Shown here one piece after another: positions 1 to 11,442 of a stretch of DNA of 64,000 nt. Position 1 is the first letter of the stretch; each line of letters starts with the position of its first letter. The position numbers and the translations under genes were made by a program. The notes under the pieces were generated by a model that saw only the letters and a program-made list of their open reading frames with translations, was not told the DNA's origin and ran no database searches. The DNA is from Eutypella sp. D-1 (lineage: Eukaryota; Ascomycota; Sordariomycetes; Xylariales; Diatrypaceae), in assembly GCA_023313575.1 (NCBI GenBank), contig JAJTTP010000003.1, positions 2,418,001 to 2,482,000 on the forward strand. The letters run 5' to 3'.

Positions 1-3000
1 TTTTATATTAATAATTTATTATTATATTATTCGATTTATTTATATAAATTATTTTAAATAATCTTAATAATAACAATTTATCGTTATTTTAAATATCTTT
101 TTAACGTTTATCGGAATACCGCGTATTTAATTAGTATATACTTTTTTTTTATAATAAGCTACTTATTAATAACATTTGCTCGTCCGTTTTTTAATCCTTT
201 TTTATAAATAATAATATAATCGAATTCCGTAAAATATTTAACGTATCGTAACTATTTTCCGTTAAAGGTTTAAATGGTAAAAAAATATATAATATTCTTA
301 TAATCGGTATAAATTTTAACTTAATATATATTTTTTATAAAATAATATTTAAATTTTTTAAATACGTTAACGATAATAAGAAATTCCTTATCGTAAATTA
401 AATAATTAAGCTCGGTTTTAATAAGTTTATAAAAATAAAATACGATAAAGTATAATTTTCCTTTTTTATTTCGTTATTTAATTTATACTCCGAAAACGTA
501 GTCCGAAACGTCGGTTTTTAATTTAACAGGTTTTTTAAAATCGTATATAATAAATACTAATTCGTTAATAATAACTTTTTTTAATTTTTTAAAAAATTCA
601 TTTATTTTATTAATTTATATAAACCGTTTATCCTTTTTTATTAATTCCGTAAAAAATGTTATAATATATCCAAATCGTTATATAAACTTCCGATAATAAT
701 TTACCAAACCGAAAAAAGCCTATATTTCCTTTATATTAATAAGCATTTTTTAATTTTTAATAATTACGATTTTTTTAAAGTTTATTTTAATATATTTAAA
801 GGTAATAATATATCCGAAGAATTCCATTTTTTATATATAAAATATACTTTTTTCAGGTTTTATTAATAAGTTAACGTTTTATAATGTTTATAATATTTTA
901 TGTATATGTTTTTTATATTATTCCTTTAATTTTAAATAAATAAGGATATCGTTAAAATAATAAATAACGAAAATATTAAAATATTTTCGTAATACGTGGT
1001 TAATTATGCGTTAAAACGATATTAATGCGTTAATTAACCCGAAAAGCATAATTAAATATTTAAATAAGCCGTATTTCGTTTTAAAAGCTATTTTTTATTC
1101 GTTTCCGGGTTTAATTTTAATATGGTAATATTTATTTTTAAAGTTTAAAATAATAAACCATTTAGCTCCGTATAAACGGTCCTTTATTTTAATAATAAAT
1201 AGTAACGGTATTCGGTTTTTAACGGTAATTTTATTTAATTATCGATAATCGATTATTAATTATAATTTGCCGTTTTTTTAGGCATAAATATAATAAGGTA
1301 TTTTGTTAATAATTTTAATCGTTAAATATACCTTTTTATTAATTTATTTTCGAGGTATTTTCGTAATTTTTTAAATTCGATTTTATTAAGGTTATAAATT
1401 TTATAAAATCGTGGCGTTTTTTTTTTATAAAAATAATCTCGTGATTTTATTTATTACGGTTTAATAATCTTTTTTTAAATTTTTCGCGAAACATTTTATC
1501 GTATTAATAATATTATAATAATACGTTATATATTCGTAATGTCGTTATATTTTTTTTTTAAAATATTATTAAAAAAGCGGAATTATTATCGGATAAATGC
1601 GATAATTTGTTTAATCCTTTTTTCGTATCCTTTTTTTTTAATTCGTCGTATTTCTTTAAATAAGGTTTTTATTATATTTTTATATCTGTATTTATTATCC
1701 GTTAAATATTAAGATCTTTTTTTTAAGTTATCGTCGGTTTTTAAAAAATAAAGAAATATTAATTAACCAGTTTTTTAATTAATCGATAAATTATATTAAT
1801 ATAGCCATAGTTATTTAAAGATTATATCGTATCTTTTTAAAGGTATAATATCGAAAATAACGTTTTATTTTTATCTTTTAATATATACGTTAAATTAATC
1901 GGTTTTTTATAATACTTTTTTTTCGTTATATTTAAAAGCATAACTTTCGGCTTCCGTTATGTTATAAAAATATTATTTCTTTTTTTATAATAATTATAAT
2001 TTATTATATAGTTTTTAAGTTATATAATTACCGTCGGCTCCGTTATTTATTATAACGGTATATTAATTATCTTTAACTTTTATTTATATTATAATATATC
2101 CGTATCGTTTTTAAGCTTTTAAAATAGTTTATAAGTATCGTATTACGTTTTTAAACCTTATAATACCGCTTTATAACTTTAATATAAGCGGTTTTATTTT
2201 TTTAAATTTTTATTATAAACTTATACGGCGTTATATAAGTTATCGTAAAGTTTTTTTTTATTAAATTCTTTTTATACGTACGGTTATTTTTTATTATTAA
2301 ATTTTTATAAAAATGTTTAAAGTTAATTTTATTAAAGGTTATCCTTTTTAATAAGTTTTTATAAACGTATAAGTCGGCGCTTAATAATTTATTTTTTTAA
2401 TATCGGATTTCGTGTTTTTATTATTTAATTTTATTCCGGATTTTTATAATTTTTAACGTTTAATATATATATTTATTATAATGGCATATTTAATATCCTC
2501 CGGGGTAAGATATTTTTTTAGCTATTTTTAATTATACGGTACGCAGTTAATATAACGTGTAATTTTTTTATACCATTATTAATCGGTTTCGTTTTTTTTT
2601 ATTATAAAAAATTAAATCCTTTTTTAACCATTTATTTAATTCGGTTAATAATACCGATTTTTCGTTCTTTATATTAATAGCATTCGTATTTTCGGTAATT
2701 AACGGGGTATTTTAAAAAATACGGCGTCCGAGTTTAAATTTTTTAATTAATAAATTTATCCCAGTTACGAAGTTATTATAAATAAATTTTAAATTATTAT
2801 TTTTTAAAACGTTATTAAAATCGTTTAACGTAAATGCCGTATATTTTTTATAATTTATAATTTTATTATTTTTTAAGTTAATTAATTAATTATTTTAAAT
2901 TTTTTTTTTTTACGAAATAGGTTTCCGTAAAAGTTTTTTCTTTATCGTTATTAAAGTATTCGTCCTATTATTATTAACGTTATCGTTTTATTACGGCTTA

Positions 3001-4268
3001 AGTTAATCGTTTAGCTTTTTATAATCTTTATTAATAAATATTATTATCCGAGTATATACGTCGGATTATTCCGAACATTTTTTTATTAGTAAAAAGTTAC
3101 TTTTTTTCGGGTATAAATTTTTAATTTTTATTTTATTTAAGTTTTTTATATTCTTTTTTAAAATGTTTTATCTTATTATAATTATAACATTTAATTTATC
3201 GTTTATTTTTTCGTATTATATCGAGCGATATAAATCTTAATGCCGTCCCGTAAGATATATTAATAAGCTTTTAGTCCTGATTTTTATTACTTTAATATTT
3301 TTTAAATCCTTTAAGTATATAATGTCCTTTTTTTTTTATTATTTAAATTATTTATTATCGATTTTAATTATTAAAGTAACGAATTTATTAATAATGTTTA
3401 GTTTATTATATAAAATAATTTTATCTTTAACCGTATTTTTAAATCCTTAGTAAAACGTATCGATAAAGGATTTATTATTTTTTTAATCAGTTTTTATTAC
3501 GAGCTGTTTAAATTATACGGCGTAAATATAGGCTGTTTTTTTTTATTTAAAGTTTAAAAATTATTATATAACGGCTCGGGCTTTATCCGGGTTTCCGTAA
3601 TTAGTTTTTACTTTTTTTACGAAATTTTTATACTTTTTAAAAAAACGTTTAGTTTTTATAATTTCTTTTTTCTTTTTTTACGAAAGCATTTAAAATAAAT
3701 TTAAACTATTAAGTTATCTTACCGGTAAAGTATAAGGCGATATCGAGAATTTTATCGGTTTTTTTAATTAATACATGGCGTTATTAATATAAGTAAATTA
3801 TAGCTGTAATAAAAAAAGGTCGTACGGGGGTAATGTTATTATAAAGTCCAGGTTTTTTAAGCTTAAATTTAGCGGGTATAATTTTTTAAGTTACGGTTAT
3901 AATTACCGTTTATTCGATTCGTTCAATTTATTTAAGTAATAATTTAATAATTTATTAAGGTTTTTAGCTTAAAGAAAATATTTTATCGGATATTATTTAA
4001 AGTTAATAACATTATTAAATAAAAACTTATAATATATAACGGCTGGTTTATTCCTAATTATTAATTTAATTAAGGGGTTTATATTAATAAAAATACTAAA
4101 GGTTTTAAATAATAAGTAATTACGTTTAATAATAATAAAAAAAAAAGTGCTTTAAATAATTAAGTTATATTATAAGTTAATAAACTTAAAGATTATTTAA
4201 AAAAAAGGTAATAAACGTAACTATATATTATTTATATTTTTTATCCCTAATATTGGAATATATAATTA
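1..4268 (-). mobile_element. RIP-degraded Ty3/gypsy LTR retrotransposon (gag-pol remnant, cut by window start)
   Basis: This block is extremely AT-rich and nearly free of CpA and TpG while CpG survives, as expected from RIP. Read on the minus strand it still shows the gypsy order. Gag capsid-like sequence lies near 3480-3760. A CCHC zinc knuckle with its cysteines partly turned to tyrosine (CYNYNKIKHFKKEY) lies at 3145-3189. Reverse transcriptase lies near 925-1290, with the mutated catalytic box YYFNDILIYLK and the segment YLIMLFGLINALISF. The RT thumb/connection segment (FFGLVNYYRKFI) lies near 600-740, and RNase H (ELNYLIYDKEF) near 250-560. Integrase should lie beyond position 1. Many in-frame stops replace Gln and Trp codons, so the copy is dead. 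The assignment rests on several collinear motifs; the exact ends are not certain. Confidence 0.85.
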
Positions 4269-4439
4269 TGTTAAATCTTTAGATCGTAACGGATTTAACT
4301 GATACTTTTAGATCCATGGATTATGACGGATCTATATGTGGCTTTTTTTATGGCTTATTAAATGTGGCTGGCTTATGTTTTTATTCTTCCGGCAATACCG
4401 CTAACGAATAGGGTTACCAGCCCCCACTTGGCCTAGTCA
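4269..4439 (-). repeat. Un-mutated island, candidate 5' LTR of the gypsy element
   Basis: This 171-bp stretch has normal base composition and many CpA/TpG dinucleotides, while both flanks are RIP-mutated. On the minus strand it begins TGACTAGGCC and ends GATTTAACA, so it has TG...CA ends. It lies between the minus-strand gypsy gag side and the plus-strand copia remnant, where a gypsy 5' LTR would sit. I could not see a matching target-site duplication or a clear primer-binding site, and the partner LTR lies outside the window. The LTR identity is therefore an inference; it could also be a short host or solo-element sequence too short to be targeted by RIP. Confidence 0.4.
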
Positions 4440-4445
4440 GGCCAT

Positions 4446-5379
4446 AATAATAATTATAAAAAATATTAAAAAACAGATCGATCGAAATTTTTAACGGTTT
4501 ATAAATTATTATTTACGAATATAAAATATTTATTATATAAAAAGGATAAGTTAAAAAGCTGGAATTTTTAAACTTAAAAACACCCCTTTCGGAATTAATA
4601 AAAAAATACGTTAAATAATAAGCACGTAAAGTTTATATCTTATTTATTTATTAACTAAAACCCGTATTTAATTATTTTATAATAATATAATACGTTAAAA
4701 CCGGCTCTAAAAAAGCTAAAATATTAAACGTTAAAATTAAATAATAAATAGATAATAAAGATTACGGATTTAATTATATCGAATTAAACCTTATTAAGTT
4801 AAAGTTATATATTTTTATTAATAATTTATTTATTAATAATAAAAATATAAATTTATAAATCGGTTATATTATCGTTTTAAATAATAAAGAATTAAAGGAT
4901 TATAATAATAAGTTTAATATTAAAAATAATATTATCCATTAATTATTTATTAAATATAAACATATTATACGTAATATTTTAATTAATAAAATATATAACA
5001 TAATTTAAAAATTCGATATAAATTATATTATTTATTATATGCTAAATATTATTTTAACCCGGTTATTACTTTTTTACGCCTTATTAATTTTATATACCGA
5101 TTCCTTTTTTTTATATTAATAAGAAAAAGTTAATAATCGATTTAATAACATTACGGCAGTTTTATAAAAATAAAAAAATTAATAATATTTATAATTTTAT
5201 TAATATTATAACGAAGGCCACTTTTAATAAGGTTATAAAAACGTTTATTAAAAATAACCAGATTATCTTAAAATTAAAGGGATAAGTAAAACGGGAATAA
5301 TATTATTAATATTTATTATTTAATTATTTATTTATTCATTTATTTATTTATTCGTTTACTTTTTATCTTAATAGCATTT
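4446..5379 (+). mobile_element. RIP-degraded Ty1/copia retrotransposon remnant (end of RT and RNase H)
   Basis: On the plus strand the RIP-mutated sequence from about 4750 to 5315 can be read almost continuously as the C-terminal RNase H part of a Ty1/copia polyprotein. Recognisable pieces are NLIKLKLYIFINNLF and IGYIIVL, then KYKHIIRNIL, then YTDSF, and finally LITLRQFYKNKKI and KLKG. Stops replace Gln and Trp codons. A one-base slip in a T run near 5103-5110 shifts the frame. Upstream (4446-4750) only weak similarity to the end of the reverse transcriptase is visible, so the element is 5'-truncated. The adjoining candidate LTR at 5380-5531 follows in the right place and orientation. Confidence 0.75.
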
Positions 5380-5531
5380 TGTAATTAGTTAATTACGAAA
5401 AAAAAAAAAAATATTAATTATTAATAATTACTGGTATAGACCTATATACCAATCTCCCGTTTATATAAGGATACGGGCTTCGCCCGTATCCCTCTTAGAT
5501 AGATAGATAGATTTTAGACCAGAATATAACA
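5380..5531 (+). repeat. 3' LTR of the copia remnant
   Basis: This 152-bp segment starts TGTAATTAG and ends ATATAACA (TG...CA). It directly follows the copia coding remnant. It contains a TATA-like TATATAAG at 5462-5469 and a perfect 10-bp inverted repeat with a TTC loop at 5469-5491 (ATACGGGC/GCCCGTAT core). A short GATA tandem (GATAGATAGATAGAT) follows. CpA/TpG dinucleotides are retained here, so RIP stops between the coding remnant and the LTR. Host sequence of normal composition begins right after it. Confidence 0.65.
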
Positions 5532-5862
5532 CCAGTCTTACCACTTTTTATTATTGTTATTTGTTATCTTTTTCCTTTACGTACGTACCTACCAACATAC
5601 ACCAATAATCTAAAGCTCGACTACAATACATCACATTGCATCTTGATTACGAAGCCACAACAGATATTGACTGAACCAAACGTCTAATGTATGGTAGTGC
5701 CACGTCTATAGATCGAGGATAGTATGGTGGGTAAATCGTAGATTGGCGTAAAAGAGTAAAGACGATCTTCTAGATACAGAATGGGGGTGCCCATGTCCTA
5801 TATATACCCTGACTATCCCCGGAGATAAGATCTATCTGATCGTCTATGTCCGATATTACCCC
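5532..5862. other. Spacer with degenerate upstream HET-like sequence
   Basis: No intact gene is present. From about 5698 a plus-strand frame interrupted by several stops contains pieces (PRL near 5700, then YPDYP near 5803) that could correspond to the N-terminal part of a HET domain. No start codon in frame with the following open segment was found, so the 5' end of the HET gene appears decayed. Confidence 0.4.
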
Positions 5863-7154
5863 TTGTACGAAGAAGTGGTTGATGTGAAGAGGCTGCCTTT
5901 AACCATCAAACATGCTGTCTTAACCGTTCAGAGGCTGAAAATCAGATATCTTTGGGTTGATGCTTATTGTATCATCCAGGGAGATGATCCGATAGCTCAA
6001 GAGGACTGGGAACATGAATCACTTTCCATGGGAAAGGTTTATCAGAATGGTATTCTCAACATCGGTGCAGCGACTACCGATGGAGCTAACAAGGGAATGT
6101 TTGGCCATAGAACATCATCTTCAGCAGGCCCTATTATCATTCAATGGTCGGTTACTCGACAAGAAGGAAATCAGCTATTCGAAATGAGCTCTTCTCAGAG
6201 GTCTCCTGAAGGAGAACCCTTCATTACCTGTCACCCAAACAATCCACTGCTAAGCCGAGGCTGGGTTTTACAGGAATGTGCGATGTCTCGTCCTTTACAG
6301 CAAAAGACGTTATTTGGCAATGCTTGGAATCAACAGCAAGCGAATTGAGCCCTGATGTTACAGTCAGCATCAATAATCGGCGACGTATTATGGTCGAGAG
6401 ACACTCGTTCTGGGTTATAACACCAACTTGGAAAGGGGCAAAGGGTTTGTCAGTAAACAGAACCTTACGATATAGGTGGCTTGCGACATTGCACTATTAC
6501 TTCCCGACGAAGTTGACTTTCCGGCATAAAGACATTATTCGAGCCATCCAGGGTATCGGATGCGAGATCCAAAAACAGACTGGTGGGAGCTTTGCTCATG
6601 GCATACTTAGCCAAACTTTGCTTCCCTCTCTCCTGTGACATGAGAAAGCCAAATTTGAGGATAATGAATTAAGCTGCCAGTCCAGCTGGTACTGGTCTTC
6701 TCTCGGCACATTGAATTATCTTACAGTTTGCCGCATCTATGGAGATGATGCAAGGGATATTATCAGTCTACCATTGACATACCCGTTCATGTCTGACGAC
6801 TGCACTCCACTGGCAACAATGGATTCTAAGGACTACTGGCCTAAGCTATTGGCTATTGGTCGTCTCTTAGTTCACAGTTCACTATATTGTTCACAACCTA
6901 GTCGTTGGCGTTCGAGAGTCGATTCCTACTACTGTGAGGAAGATATGTACTTGCCATTGATGCTGGTTAACCTGCGTCTATATAGGAGGGACGAGGGGCC
7001 AGCTCAGGTTATGCAAGGCTTACACTTAAGGAAGCTCCAAGATAGTACATTTCGACGTATAGGCTTGTGTTTGACAGACAGGTATCATGGTGATATAGAG
7101 TGGTGGCTGGCTCTAGTGGCTGCCACCAAACCCCAGATTGTAATCTTAAGTTGA
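5863..7154 (+). pseudogene. HET-domain (heterokaryon incompatibility) gene, disrupted
   Basis: Three consecutive open segments in different frames (5863-6348, 6276-6638, 6711-7154) together resemble one HET-domain protein. HET proteins act in fungal non-self recognition after cell fusion. The first segment carries the core motifs YLWVDAYCIIQ, DWEHES, MGKVYQN and SRGWVLQE. The second continues with FTAKDVIWQC and the downstream motif QGIGCEIQKQTGGSFAHGI. The third holds SSLGT and a C-terminal tail. The joins do not look like introns: the first break is within a conserved stretch near 6280-6310, and the second is a stop after SLL at 6636-6638. There is no ATG at the start; the first frame merely opens at a TTG. 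The gene sits about 330 bp from the RIP block. It is most likely a dead copy; sequencing error is an alternative for single breaks. Confidence 0.8.
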
Positions 7155-8049
7155 ACATAGTAATTGGAAGGTTGGATACCGCCAAATTCAGCAACATCAA
7201 CCGTATAGCTACAAAGCAAAGACAAAGGATTTAGTTAAAGTACATAAAAATTCAAACTGTCAACAGCTAACAGCAGGATTAGATACCCTCAAGTAGATTT
7301 CGATCCATAGAAGTGAATCCAACTTCCTAGTAATGGACAAGTGAGTATAAGGGGTCTAGCATATGAGCTACCACTTCCATGTAACTAATATTGCCTCTTG
7401 GTCGACGTCAAACAATGTAACACCCCAGGGATATGGAAAGTATAATCAAGTAAAGAAATGTTACTCAAGCTGCTATGTGAGACGTACTTCATGTTAACTC
7501 AATACAGACAACCAATGTAGGATTACACACTGCTGTAGGAAATCCTAATCATATTCCTGGGCTCTCATAATGCCTACCACATCTGATATCCTACGTTGCT
7601 TAACTTCATATATTCGTCTCGGCATCCGGTGGGGGCTTATCTACCTTCCTGCCCTCTGCCACTATCTGCTGCTAATAGTTGGATGCTATCACGAGGGGTA
7701 CAGTAGCATAGCCTAGCAGTTCAATATCAGGTACCATTTTTCTGCAAACAACAATTATGCAGGTTGTGTTATCAGGTACTTATGGAAGTTGCTTCTAAAT
7801 AACACATACTTATTTATTCCTCCGAAAGTCAACCTACAGCCCTGCCCATCTCTACAACATACCCAAGTTCACTATACTGTTGGCTTATTGCCCTAGCCAT
7901 TCATTCCTGTACCTCTGGGCTTTGACCAAGTAGCATCACATCTCCTTAAAATCATCCCTCCTACCTGGTATCTAGAATCCGAGGCTTGGTCTTGTCTTCA
8001 GAGGATTCGGGGCTCTCAAGGTGCAAGCAGCATACCAAACAGGGCCAAA
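7155..8049. other. Intergenic, HET pseudogene to receptor gene
   Basis: No convincing coding sequence is present. Base composition is ordinary. It should contain the promoter of the receptor gene starting at 8050, but I see no element I can name. Confidence 0.6.
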
Positions 8050-11000
8050 ATGGCGCCATATGCGGCGACTTTCTACCCGGAGCGGGTAGCACCAACCTCC
8101 GATCATGACAGCCCGGCCATGAACCCAAGTCTCCTTGCAAATCTTGTCGTGCGCGTGACCCTAGCGATCCTCGGTACCATACTGTGCTGGGTGCCGCTTC
8201 GGGTCTTGGTAAGGAAGGGCGAGTTCGCGGCAGTGGTTCTAATCGCGACGGTCAGCATCCTGAACATGATCACGGTAATTAACTCGCTGTTGTGGTCTTC
8301 CGACGACTACGTCCACTGGGTCTCAGGCCGTGGCCTCTGCGACGTCGAGGTGTACCTCACGATTCCACTCGACACGACGTACGCGGCAGCCGTGTTCGCG
8401 CTTGTGCGACGGCTCGCTGGGCAGGTACGTGTCTCGACATTGCCTATGGCGAATGCGAATCTCGGGACCGGTGATTTGAAATGGATCAAACGACGGTCCC
8501 TCCTTGCTCAGGCGGTCGTGATATTCACTATTCCTATCCTACAAGTCGCATTCACCTGGTTCGATCTCGCCCAGCGGTTCATCGTCGGCACCCTGGTTGG
8601 CTGCTCTGCCGTCTATGACAACAGCTGGCCCAAGATCCTGGTTTTTGACTCCCCACCTACGGTTTTTACACTTGCCTCTGTCGTCTATGTCTGTGAGTAC
8701 TTCTCCTTCCACTTTCCATATTTTCTTGCCTTCTCCTGCTTTTTCTGGGCTTGTCTACTGTGAGGGGGCATTTCTTTCCATCACCATGTTCACATTATAT
8801 GAATGACTACCTCCTTTGGCAGGTGTACTGACATCTGTAAAATAAGACCTGACCTACACCCGGTACCGTGCGATTTCACAGGTCACCCGACACGCGTTGG
8901 GCCCAAGGAACACGCCGGCCGCGGCGAGCGCATCGCGTACTCGGCGCCGACTTTACAACATGTGCATCGCGATCCTGGCGGTGTACCTGCCGCTACAGGT
9001 CTTCTACCTCGTGACCGGCGTAAGGGAGACGCTGTCAGCCTACCACCCGTACAACTACTCGCAAGTTCATAGCGAGAAGCACGATCCGGGCAACCCGACT
9101 CGTGGCCAAACCCCGGCCGGCGGTGTTGTCAGTACCGCGGGTGGCGACAGTACCAGTCGTATGTATCCGTGGTCTGCTATTCTATTCGTCCCGTCGAAGT
9201 ACGTACCAGCTAGTGCCATGTATCAGGCATACATCCCTATTCTGACGACGGTCGCTATATTCATCTTCTTCGGTCGTGGTCAGGAAGCGCGCGTGATATA
9301 TCAGCAGTACACGCAGTACTTTCAACAAATCAGTCCCCGGACGTGGTGGCCCTCACTGCGTCGTGGAATGCAGCGACAACCCCATACGGGGCTTGAAGAA
9401 CAGGGAGGAACCCGCCGCGGACCCGAAGCCGGTGCACGCCGTCTTTCTTCTGTATCTGATGATACCGGAGAGCATCCAGATATTTACGGTGTAGTTAGAC
9501 GCAGTGATGAACCTCCTCGCAGGCAGTAAGTTCATAGAAGCCTTCTTCCCATTCCTGATGGTCGGTCTTTGTTCAGACTTCCATGTGTCATATCACACAA
9601 GCCGTCTCTAACCAGCACAGCGCGCGAGATATATTCCCACATCCTGAGCCACCGGAGCCAGTCCAGCCACGTAGAGCCCGCACCTCGCACCGCCAAACTC
9701 ACAGCTACGCCAACGCTGTCGGTGGCAACGAGGCAGAACCGCGGACCAGTTCAGCGGCGAGCGCGCTCAGCGCGCGGTCAAGCCCACTCGAATCTGCAGC
9801 GGCTGTCATCGGCTCGATGATCCCGGAGCGCACGTCATCATTGCGGAACAACTCGGGATTCCGACGCTTCCGGATTTCCAACCTGGCGCCTTCGCTTACG
9901 CTGTCCACGCTCCCGTCGCTGCCCAGCGTGATGAGTAGCCTGGGACGCCGGGGCAAGGAGAAGGGCGGTGATAAGCAAAATAGGGCAAATGATGAGAAGT
10001 GCAAGGGAGCTAAGAAGGGACGTGGTGGTGTCAAATCATCCGACGACAATAATGCCGGGGCCGCGACCAAGACCGCGACTGAGACTACAAGCACCAACAG
10101 CGACGCAGGCATAGAGTTACGAACTTTCAGCGCAGGTAGAACAAGTGACGGCAACTCAGAGCATGATATAATCCAGGGCAATGCATCTCGGTCTTCGGGT
10201 GAGCCAGTTAGCCACGACATGACGCCAGCGCTTACTCTAGAGCCCGCGCAGACAGTATTATCGACAACCGAGGGCACGCCACGGATGGGCACTGCGGCCG
10301 GACAACGCGTACAGGAACACCAGCCAAGCGCCCCCCACCATTCCATGTCGGGCTCGATAGTGCTGTCGGACACGGCGTCGGTGTCAGCGTCGGTGCCATC
10401 GTCAATGGTAGCCATGGCATCCAGGACGTCCTCTACGACGGGACCCAACAGCCCAATAGCTCCTCGCGCCGCGGTACCTTCCCGACAGCCACGACCGCCA
10501 CGACTGCCACGACACCCTTTGGATCCGGGCATGGTGTCGCCTCCGCCGGGAAGGTCATTGCCGATAGGAGAGCCGGGCAGGATTCCAGCATGGTGGAACG
10601 GAGACACGGTACCCACAGAGTTGCCGGATCTCTCAGTGGACAGTAGCACGGACGACGACACGGAGCCGACGCCGCCGCCGCCGTTCGACCCTTCGATTCA
10701 CAGCATTCAGGCGGAGCCCCGGATCGCGCGCCCCTTGGAGTGGCTTCCCGGATATACGGGGCAGGAGACTCCGACGCCTGCGCCGCGACCCACGACCTCG
10801 ACATCTACTGGCTCAGGTGCCGACCGCGTGCGTCGCGAGGAGGTCCGGGCTTCGACACAGGCGTCTCAGGCGAGGAGGGTCCGCGCCCGGGAGCAGGGGT
10901 CCGCACGCCCCGCGTCTACGCCGACGACCCACCGCAGCCCGCCGTCGGGAATGATGGTCCACCCAGCCTTCCGGAACGGAGTACCGCAGGGAACCAACAA

Positions 11001-11442
11001 TGACAGATGGCGGGACAGCGTAAACTTCTCGCGCCCCACCAGCGGCCAGTTCCAGTACCAGTCCCAGCACCAAATTAATCGCGGAAGCATCGCTACCCCT
11101 ACCACGACTACTACTACCACCACCACTGCCACTGCCAGCGCGACGATGGGTTTCCTCAGCCCTAGCGCCGTAGAGGGCAACCCCGACGTCACCGTGACGG
11201 CAGATGGCGAGGCTCGGGTGACGATTACCCGGGACGGTGGCGGTGGAGACGACACGGACGACGCGAGCAGCATCGAGAGCTTCACCGGCACGAACAGCGC
11301 GCGCTTCAGCGACGGCGCGGAGATCGGTGTTGCCGTGCCGATGCATGTAGTGATGTCCGGGGCCCACCAGGTGCGCGCGAGCATCGTCACGAGAGGAAAC
11401 CGTCGCGGCGAGGGACGCTCATCTTCGCAGTCGCAGCAATAG
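8050..11442 (+). CDS. STE3-type (a-factor) pheromone receptor-like GPCR with long C-terminal tail
   Basis: This is a seven-transmembrane receptor of the fungal STE3 family, which senses lipid-modified mating pheromone at the plasma membrane and signals through a heterotrimeric G protein. The STE3-like signature GLCDVEV is near residue 95. Hydrophobic segments match TM1-TM7, the last ending in IFIFFGRGQEAR. Proposed introns are 8693-8822 (GTGAGT), 8837-8881 (GTAAAA, branch CTGAC) and 9526-9620 (GTAAGT, branch CTAAC). They leave a 14-nt second exon, and all phases then fit, giving about 1040 residues. The last ~610 residues are Ser/Thr/Pro-rich and low-complexity, much longer than the usual STE3 tail. 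The start at 8050 gives a short extracellular N-terminus; an in-frame ATG at 8119 is the alternative. The family call is firm, ligand and mating role are inferred, and intron borders are predictions. Confidence 0.78.

Noticed and set aside
1..5531. CRISPR array, centromere or bacterial-type element in the AT-rich block
   Set aside because: No regularly spaced repeats are present, and the sequence decodes as RIP-mutated retroelements. AT-richness alone does not show a centromere.
8693..8881. A single 189-bp intron in the receptor gene
   Set aside because: Joining 8692 directly to 8882 puts the following exon out of frame and destroys TM6 and TM7.
9705..10661. Long minus-strand open frame (318 codons) opposite the receptor tail
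   Set aside because: It lies entirely antisense to the low-complexity, GC-rich tail of the receptor gene, has no domain, and is the kind of frame such composition creates by chance.
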